DNA of 6,251 nucleotides from Bacteroidota bacterium (GTDB lineage Bacteria; Bacteroidota; Ignavibacteria; UBA10030; UBA6906): positions 5,033 through 11,283 of the forward strand of contig DPLS01000278.1 in NCBI GenBank assembly GCA_003541875.1. Direction: 5' to 3'. Both the position numbers and the translations under genes were made by a program. This document shows, one piece after another, positions 1 through 4,511 of the stretch. The first letter of the stretch is position 1. Each line of letters starts with the position of its first letter. Under the pieces are notes generated by a model. That model had not been told where the DNA came from. It made no database searches and saw nothing but the letters and a program-made list of their open reading frames with translations.

Positions 1-24
1 GGAAGAGCGGAAGAGCGGAAGAGC
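1..24. repeat. Three perfect tandem copies of an 8-bp unit (GGAAGAGC)
   Basis: Positions 1-8, 9-16 and 17-24 are identical on the plus strand (minus strand GCTCTTCC). The tract starts at the window edge, so the true copy number may be larger. Eight is coprime with three, so every reading frame through the tract uses the same eight codons in cyclic order (A-L-P-L-F-R-S-S) and none is a stop. It falls just after the start codon of the minus-strand gene beginning at 35. The unit also equals the last eight bases of the common Illumina adapter core AGATCGGAAGAGC, so an artefact must be considered. Confidence 0.9.
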
Positions 25-35
25 GTGGGTTTCAT
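1..35 (-). CDS. Start of an unidentified gene, cut by the left window edge
   Basis: An ATG at 35-33 on the minus strand opens a frame that leaves the window after 11 full codons (M-K-P-T-L-F-R-S-S-A-L, then CC-). What supports a real start is its setting. A promoter-like element ends 29 bases upstream, and an AGGGTGA ribosome binding site (42-48) lies 6 bases before the ATG. A GTG immediately upstream and in frame is a possible alternative start. The lysine at position 2 followed by hydrophobic residues would suit a signal peptide, but too little is visible to say so. From the fourth codon on, the coding sequence consists of three perfect copies of an 8-bp unit. Because 8 is not a multiple of 3, any change in copy number would shift the frame. 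Product unknown. Confidence 0.45.
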   Translation of the reverse strand, partial: MKPTLFRSSAL

Positions 36-41
36 CACGCG

Positions 42-48
42 TCACCCT
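42..48 (-). promoter_or_regulatory. Ribosome binding site for the gene starting at 35
   Basis: The minus strand reads AGGGTGA six bases before the ATG at 35-33, a reasonable partial match to the anti-Shine-Dalgarno complement. It supports the ATG as a genuine start. Confidence 0.45.
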
Positions 49-59
49 GTGAAATCACA
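48..59. promoter_or_regulatory. Small inverted repeat over the predicted transcription start (possible operator)
   Basis: TGTGA and TCACA flank two bases (TGTGAAATCACA). If the promoter at 65-93 is real, its transcription start falls near position 58, inside this element. That is where a repressor operator would sit. The half-sites equal those of CRP, but the 2-bp gap is not the 6-bp gap of a CRP/FNR site, so I do not call it one. It could be chance. Confidence 0.25.
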
Positions 60-64
60 AGCGC

Positions 65-93
65 AAGCTAAGAAACCCACAGCAAAATGTCAA
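65..93 (-). promoter_or_regulatory. Candidate sigma-70-type promoter reading toward the left edge
   Basis: On the minus strand a perfect TTGACA (93-88) is followed after 17 bases by TAGCTT (70-65), which continues into TTAGCTTG. The upstream box matches the -35 consensus. The downstream box keeps the T, A and final T of TATAAT and also approaches the TAnnTTTG -7 element of Bacteroidota. The predicted start near 58 leaves a leader of about 22 bases before the ATG at 35. It lies in intergenic DNA directly before an open frame, which supports it. Confidence 0.55.
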
Positions 94-242
94 GGCAAAA
101 GCGTGACAAATTGCCGTGAGGGCGAGCTAATAGTCAGTCCACCTTCCCACAACCGAGAAGTCTGTAATCCTCTTAGAACGTCACCCCGACCGATGCAAGC
201 ATAAACGAGAAAGAGATCCAAGATCGAATTGGAGGGATCGGT

Positions 243-371
243 TCAGAGCCAGATCAGGCCGCGCAATCCCCAGAAGCTGTCATCTCCCGCCCAAACGTAT
301 CTCGCGCAGAAGTCGAACATCCCCAGCTTCACTCCGACCATAGGTGTGAAGACTCCCCGGGTGATTGTCAC
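243..371 (-). pseudogene. Short open frame resembling the end of an outer-membrane beta-barrel; possible gene remnant
   Basis: A frame open on the minus strand runs from a GTG at 371, or an ATG at 341, to a TGA at 245-243, giving 42 or 32 residues. It begins right at the stop of the upstream gene. The ATG at 341 has GGGGAG about 10 bases upstream. The residues alternate hydrophobic or aromatic with small or polar ones, as in V-K-L-G-M-F-D-F-C-A-R-Y-V-W and then W-G-L-R-G-L-I-W-L. The frame ends on Trp-Leu. This resembles the last two strands of a beta-barrel protein, and the short D-D-S link would be a turn. No signal peptide is present and the frame is far too short for a barrel. It may be the stump of a deleted gene, a small peptide gene, or chance. 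I could not match it to any family. Confidence 0.25.
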
Positions 372-1687
372 TATGTTTTCTGCTGCTTCTTCTTGGCAGC
401 GGGGAACAGAATGTTATTGAGAATCAATCGGTAGCCCGGTGAATTCTTGTGCAATGAAAGATCTGTCGGGGGATCACCAACGGCGTGCTGGTAATCTTCG
501 GGGTCATGGCCACCGTAAAATGTGAACGTGCCGCGCCCATAGTTGCCGTGGAGATAGCGTACCTGGTCAAGCCCCTCCTTCTCTGCCAGGATCGTCACCG
601 TTTTCTTGACCGTACTTTTTTTGAAGTTCGTCGTCTGTCCGAGGAAGCCCTTGATGACGTTCACATGGTCCTGCGTCAGCATCGTTGGCACTGGATCGAA
701 CTTCGCGGAGAATTCAAACAGCGTGAAGTAATCCGTTTCGGGGTTCTGGAGGCCAAGCAGATCGCTCGGCGGCTGATCGATATCTGAATACTCGTAGCGG
801 AGCGGGTTTTTCTCCAATGTAAAATCCGTGAATGTCAGCGTCTTGGAGAAGTCCAACATCTGCTGCGCGTTTGCGTCCGGCGGGTCCCCATCGTACATAA
901 CATCACAGATGTCCGTGTTCTCCGCTGCAAGCGCAATGTCATATGTGTCGGTTGCCGAGCACATGGCAAACATGAAGCCGCCATTTGCGATGTAATCCTT
1001 GATCTTCCTGGCAACCGACTTCTTCAGCTCGGAAACTTTCTTGAAGCCGAGTTTCTTTGCCTCTTTCTCCAGCATCACCTGCTGCTCGATGTACCAGTTT
1101 GCGCTGGCAAACGATGCATAGAACTTGCCGTATTGTCCGGTGAAGTCTTCGTGATGAAGATGAAGCCAGTCGTATTCGTGGAGTTTGTCGGCCATGACTT
1201 CATCGTCCCACAGCTTATCGTACTTGATCTCGGCATATTCAAGTGCAAGCGTCACGGCGTCGTCCCATGGCTGGAACCCGGGAGGCACGTAGACTGCAAC
1301 TCTCGGTGCCTTCTCCAGCCGGACCACATCCATGTTATTATCTTCGCGTTGTACTTCGGAGTAAACCTGTGCCGCCTCGGCGGCACTCAGCGGGCTGAAC
1401 GCCACGCCGCGAATTCTGCATTCGGACGTGACGACGTCCAGGGCGTCTATCATGAATGAGCCGCCCCTGTAGTTGAGAAGCCAGTCGACGTCGATGTTCT
1501 TTGTGAGCGCCCAGTACGCAATGCCATAGGCTTTCAGATGATCGGTCTGCTGAAGATCCATGAAGATAAGAAGCTTCGGCTGACCAAGCAGATGCGCCAC
1601 ACCGATCAGCAAGAGCGTCAACACTCCCCTCAATCGTCCGCATGTTACCCCCCGGTTTTTCCAGCCATCGCTTCTATTGTATTGCAT
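371..1687 (-). CDS. Secreted protein of the family often labelled 'asparagine synthetase B' in Bacteroidota; true function unknown
   Basis: About 438 residues from the ATG at 1687. I recognise the family from hallmark stretches: Q-T-D-H-L-K-A-Y-G-I-A-Y-W (residues 47-59), D-W-L-L-N-Y-R-G-G-S-F (68-78), H-L-H-H-E-D-F-T-G-Q-Y-G (176-187), G-G-F-M-F-A-M-C-S-A-T (236-246) and a late G-G-H-D-P-E-D-Y (392-399). Such proteins are commonly called asparagine synthetase B. However, there is no N-terminal catalytic cysteine of a class II amidotransferase and no ATP-pyrophosphatase signature, so that name looks wrong. Cys243 after glycine-rich hydrophobic residues resembles the nucleophile elbow of class I amidotransferase-like or ThuA-like folds (inference). 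A hydrophobic segment at residues 19-36 ending in Gly-Gln looks like a signal peptide, implying export. The start is uncertain. The ATG at 1687 overlaps the upstream stop by 14 bp, a TTG at 1633 would give a compact signal peptide, and an ATG at 1643 with a G-rich site before it is one base out of frame. It is the last gene of the apparent operon. Confidence 0.75.
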   Translation of the reverse strand: MQYNRSDGWKNRGVTCGRLRGVLTLLLIGVAHLLGQPKLLIFMDLQQTDHLKAYGIAYWALTKNIDVDWLLNYRGGSFMIDALDVVTSECRIRGVAFSPLSAAEAAQVYSEVQREDNNMDVVRLEKAPRVAVYVPPGFQPWDDAVTLALEYAEIKYDKLWDDEVMADKLHEYDWLHLHHEDFTGQYGKFYASFASANWYIEQQVMLEKEAKKLGFKKVSELKKSVARKIKDYIANGGFMFAMCSATDTYDIALAAENTDICDVMYDGDPPDANAQQMLDFSKTLTFTDFTLEKNPLRYEYSDIDQPPSDLLGLQNPETDYFTLFEFSAKFDPVPTMLTQDHVNVIKGFLGQTTNFKKSTVKKTVTILAEKEGLDQVRYLHGNYGRGTFTFYGGHDPEDYQHAVGDPPTDLSLHKNSPGYRLILNNILFPAAKKKQQKT

Positions 1688-3044
1688 CCTGCAGCTCAAC
1701 AATATTCACGGTCCCGTACGTCTTAACTTTTGGCGAAGTCTCTTCTGCCGGCGAAACGAGAACGATCAGCAAATCGTCCAGCAGGAAATACTTCTGAGCA
1801 ACGCGGTGCACATCGTCAAGCGTCACCGCCTTCAGTTTTTGGACGTAGGTCTCCAGATGGTTCTTGGGAAATCCATAAATCTCGATGTCCGTGAGTCTGG
1901 CAGCAAGTGCCTCGGGTGACTGAAGGCCGCGAGCAAAACTGCCAGCGACATAGTTCTGACCTTTCTTCAGCTCCTCTGCCGTTGCACCATTGGCGCGGTA
2001 TTTCTTGATCTCGTTCAGCATAGCATCAATCATTTCATTCACGGTTGCATTCTTGGTGAAGGTAGAGATCGAATATGTACCGCCATACAGGCTGGCGCTG
2101 AAGCCGCTGCGCACACCATACGTGAGACTCCTCTTCACTCGCAACTCATCGACAAGCCGGGAGGTGAAACCAGACCCGAAAATGGTATTCGCCACCTGGA
2201 TCGCGAAATAATCAGGGTTCTTGATATCGATTCCGGTATTCCCAAACACCATCTGCGTTTGTGTTGCATCGGACTTGTTGACCAGAACGACTCTTCTTCC
2301 CTGCAACATCGTTGGCGGTGCGATGCTGATGTCGAGCTTCTCCCCTTTTTGCCACGTGCCGAAGGTTGCCTTGATCTTGTCAAGCATCTCCGCCGATGCA
2401 AAATCACCTACCACAACGAGGGTGGCATTGTTGGGGATGAACACGGTCTTATAGAACCCGGCAAGGTCGTCGCGTGTAATAGCATCAAGTGACGCCTTTG
2501 TACCCATCGACTGTCGCCCGTAAGGATGATTTCCGTAGGCGTTTTTCTTAAATACGATCGAGGCCACACTGGACGGCTCTTCTTTCAGTCCTTCAAGATT
2601 GGCAAGGCGTTGCTTGCGGTCGCGGTCGATCTCTGCTTTGGGAAATGACGGATGAAGGATGACATCAGCGAACAGATCAAGCCCGGTCGCCAGATCTTTC
2701 TTCAGCACCTCGGCAGTCGCTGCGCAGTAGTCGGCGCCCGCCGAGACGGATAGCGATCCTCCGATGAAGTCTATGGCGTTCGCGATATCCGTCGATGTGC
2801 GCGTTTCTGTTCCTTCCCGCATAAGGGACGTTGCCATGGCGGCAACGCCGTCAAGTCCGGTCGAGTCAAGAGCCGATCCTCCGCGCACCACCATCCGGAA
2901 ATGTATAACTGGAACCTTCTTGTATTCCATAAGGATGACTGAAAGGCCATTCTCCAGCGTATGCTGTGTCGTTGCCGGAAGTTGGATCTTCTGACTGAAC
3001 GCTGTTGACGTGACGAAAATGAGAACAATCAATGCTTGTTTCAT
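1674..3044 (-). CDS. Secreted M16 family peptidase-like protein, zinc site lost (non-catalytic partner subunit)
   Basis: 456 residues from the ATG at 3044. Residues 1-17 (K-Q-A-L-I-V-L-I-F-V-T-S-T-A-F-S) form a signal peptide, so the protein should be periplasmic or membrane-facing. Two M16 domains follow. The N-terminal one opens with H-T-L-E-N-G-L-S-V-I and includes H-P-Y-G and P-N-N-A-T-L-V-V-V-G-D-F. The C-terminal one carries S-R-L-V-D-E-L-R-V-K-R-S-L-T-Y-G (295-310). Where active members have HxxEH this protein has A-M-A-T-S (69-73), and the distal glutamate position aligns with Asn149, so it cannot bind the catalytic zinc. The Arg/Tyr region of the C-terminal domain is retained. In two-gene bacterial M16 enzymes one subunit supplies the zinc site and the other the Arg/Tyr pair, as in mitochondrial processing peptidase. 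The frame extends upstream to a TTG at 3104, but the signal peptide and an AAGGA site choose the ATG at 3044. Confidence 0.9.
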   Translation of the reverse strand: MKQALIVLIFVTSTAFSQKIQLPATTQHTLENGLSVILMEYKKVPVIHFRMVVRGGSALDSTGLDGVAAMATSLMREGTETRTSTDIANAIDFIGGSLSVSAGADYCAATAEVLKKDLATGLDLFADVILHPSFPKAEIDRDRKQRLANLEGLKEEPSSVASIVFKKNAYGNHPYGRQSMGTKASLDAITRDDLAGFYKTVFIPNNATLVVVGDFASAEMLDKIKATFGTWQKGEKLDISIAPPTMLQGRRVVLVNKSDATQTQMVFGNTGIDIKNPDYFAIQVANTIFGSGFTSRLVDELRVKRSLTYGVRSGFSASLYGGTYSISTFTKNATVNEMIDAMLNEIKKYRANGATAEELKKGQNYVAGSFARGLQSPEALAARLTDIEIYGFPKNHLETYVQKLKAVTLDDVHRVAQKYFLLDDLLIVLVSPAEETSPKVKTYGTVNIVELQDAIQ

Positions 3045-3054
3045 GGTTTTCAAT

Positions 3055-3059
3055 TCCTT
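3055..3059 (-). promoter_or_regulatory. Ribosome binding site deciding the start of the inactive M16 subunit
   Basis: AAGGA on the minus strand lies 10 bases before the ATG at 3044. The earlier in-frame starts (TTG at 3104, ATG at 3095) have no comparable site and would place a charged extension before the signal peptide. Confidence 0.45.
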
Positions 3060-3105
3060 GATATTATCGGATTTCAGACAAGACATTCGTTTCATGATAG
3101 ACAAT

Positions 3106-4443
3106 CTAGTTCGGGGCCTCGCCTGAACTTGTAGCCGACTTCTCCGGTATGAGAACTATTACTGTGCGTTGCCGTTCCTTCAGATACTTCGCTGCAACAC
3201 GTTTGATATCATCGACTGTAACCTTGTTATAGTGATCGATCACCTGGAACGACTTCTTGTAGTCGCCGTACACCACCTCGTAGAAGCCAAGTCGTCCGGC
3301 AACTCCCTGGTTCGTCTTGAAGTTGTCCACATAGTCTGACTGTGCCGTGTTCTTTGCCTTTTGGAGTTCTTCCTCACTTACAGCGTTCTCACCGATGTCT
3401 GCAATGATCTTGTAGATCTCTTCTTCGGCGTCTTCAACTGTTTTTCCCTGCTGCATCTGCGCGAACACCGAAAAGAGTCCGGGATCAACCAATTCATCCA
3501 TGCCCGTGCCGACTTCGGTACAGATTTGCTCGTCGTACACGAGCTTCTTGTACAGGCGCGAACTCTGGCCTCGCGAGAGAATTGTGGACAAAAGGTTCAG
3601 TGCATAGATGTCGGACGACTCAACGGAGGCACCTTTGTATGCAATGGCCACGGCCGGAAGCTCGGCCACCTTGTGCAGCTTCAGGCGCTTTTCTCCTTGT
3701 TGCTCGGGCTCAGCATTCACTACGGGACGGGGTGTGGGCTGGCGCGGTATGTTGCCAAACAACTTCTCCATTTTCTTCCGCAGCATCTTCGAATCAAAAT
3801 CGCCCACAACAAACACCGTGGCGTTGTTGGGTGCGTAGTAGATCTTGAAGTAGTCCTTTGCATCTTGAAGTGTGATGTTGTCGAGGTCCCCCATCCACCC
3901 GACCACGGGGTTGTGGTATGGATGAGCAACATATGCAGCCGCATAGAGGTCTTCGAATATTTTCCCGCGCACACTGTTGTCGGTGGATACCCTGCGTTCC
4001 TCTTTCACAATCCCCCGCTCCTGCTCGATGTTGGCCGTATCGAGCTTGAGCGAGCGCATGCGGTCCGCCTCCATGTCAAGCACCTTGTCCAGCAGGTCGG
4101 GGTTAAATTCTTCATAGTAGAAGGTAATGTCGTTGCTGGTGTACGCGTTGGAATACCCGCCGCCGTTTTCAAGGATTTTGTCAAATTCTGTCGGCTTGTA
4201 GTTCTTCGAGCCGTTGAACATCATGTGCTCGAAGAGATGCGAGATGCCCGTAATGCCCGGACGTTCATTTCTGCTGCCAACGTGGAAACCAACCGCAAAC
4301 GTCACACTTGGTACGGTGTGGTCCTCCACCATAACAACCTTGAGTGCGTTGCCAAGCGTGAACTCCTTCGTGTCAACGGACTGGGCTACCACAAGTGCCG
4401 GGACAAAGAACAGCAGAGAAGCGTGTTTCAGTTGCTGGATCAT
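3106..4443 (-). CDS. Secreted M16 zinc metallopeptidase, catalytic subunit (insulinase/processing peptidase type)
   Basis: 445 residues. An N-terminal signal peptide (hydrophobic core about 8-20, likely cleaved at V-V-A/Q-S) points to the periplasm. The N-terminal M16 domain carries the inverted zinc motif H69-L-F-E72-H73. The downstream ligand is probably E149, exactly 76 residues after H73 within E-R-G-I-V-K-E-E, the spacing usual for the family. E72 is the catalytic base. H-P-Y-H (174-177) and Y-Y-A-P-N-N-A-T-V-F-V-V-G-D-F (202-216) are further family blocks. The C-terminal M16 domain includes G-Q-S-S-R-L-Y (292-298). Family members degrade peptides up to small proteins inside a closed two-domain-pair chamber. 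At this length the protein is half an insulysin, so it should dimerise, most likely with the adjacent inactive homologue 61 bp downstream. An AGGAGA ribosome binding site precedes the ATG. The physiological substrate cannot be read from the sequence. Confidence 0.95.
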   Translation of the reverse strand: MIQQLKHASLLFFVPALVVAQSVDTKEFTLGNALKVVMVEDHTVPSVTFAVGFHVGSRNERPGITGISHLFEHMMFNGSKNYKPTEFDKILENGGGYSNAYTSNDITFYYEEFNPDLLDKVLDMEADRMRSLKLDTANIEQERGIVKEERRVSTDNSVRGKIFEDLYAAAYVAHPYHNPVVGWMGDLDNITLQDAKDYFKIYYAPNNATVFVVGDFDSKMLRKKMEKLFGNIPRQPTPRPVVNAEPEQQGEKRLKLHKVAELPAVAIAYKGASVESSDIYALNLLSTILSRGQSSRLYKKLVYDEQICTEVGTGMDELVDPGLFSVFAQMQQGKTVEDAEEEIYKIIADIGENAVSEEELQKAKNTAQSDYVDNFKTNQGVAGRLGFYEVVYGDYKKSFQVIDHYNKVTVDDIKRVAAKYLKERQRTVIVLIPEKSATSSGEAPN

Positions 4444-4447
4444 GGTT

Positions 4448-4453
4448 TCTCCT
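4448..4453 (-). promoter_or_regulatory. Ribosome binding site of the catalytic M16 gene
   Basis: AGGAGA on the minus strand, four bases before the ATG at 4443. It is a near-consensus Shine-Dalgarno sequence and the strongest in the window, which fixes the start codon. Confidence 0.65.
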
Positions 4454-4511
4454 GGTTAATTGTTACTCGAACAACAAAAGAACAAACAGCTACAACCTGT
4501 GATTGCCGCTT

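Larger units (their letters stand above)
36..370. other. Intergenic region between the four-gene operon and the next gene
   Basis: These 335 bases separate the end of the secreted 'asparagine synthetase B-like' gene from the gene starting at 35. They hold the short minus-strand open frame (243-371), the promoter candidate, the operator-like repeat and the ribosome binding site. Between 94 and 242 I see nothing I can name. No hairpin followed by a clear U-tract marks the end of the operon. The best candidate, a 4-bp CCAA/TTGG stem on the minus strand near 219-233 followed by a T-rich stretch, is too weak to call. Confidence 0.6.

Noticed and set aside
48..59. A CRP/FNR binding site
   Set aside because: The half-sites TGTGA and TCACA are right but the gap is two bases instead of six, so the dimer geometry of CRP would not fit.
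189..242. Inverted repeat ACCGAT (189-194) / ATCGGT (237-242) as an operon terminator
   Set aside because: A six-base stem with a loop of over 40 bases and no U-tract is not a credible intrinsic terminator and is expected by chance.
229..420. A 63-codon plus-strand frame at the left
   Set aside because: It overlaps the end of the secreted gene on the other strand, its residue make-up is unstructured, and no promoter or convincing ribosome binding site precedes it.
485..787. A 100-codon plus-strand frame inside the 'asparagine synthetase B-like' gene
   Set aside because: It is antisense to conserved coding sequence and resembles no protein. I read it as a shadow of the real frame.
1338..1643. 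A 101-codon minus-strand frame starting at the well-placed ATG at 1643
   Set aside because: It overlaps conserved family sequence in the correct frame, and its own product is Arg/Ser-rich and unlike a protein. The ATG itself is discussed as a possible frameshift.
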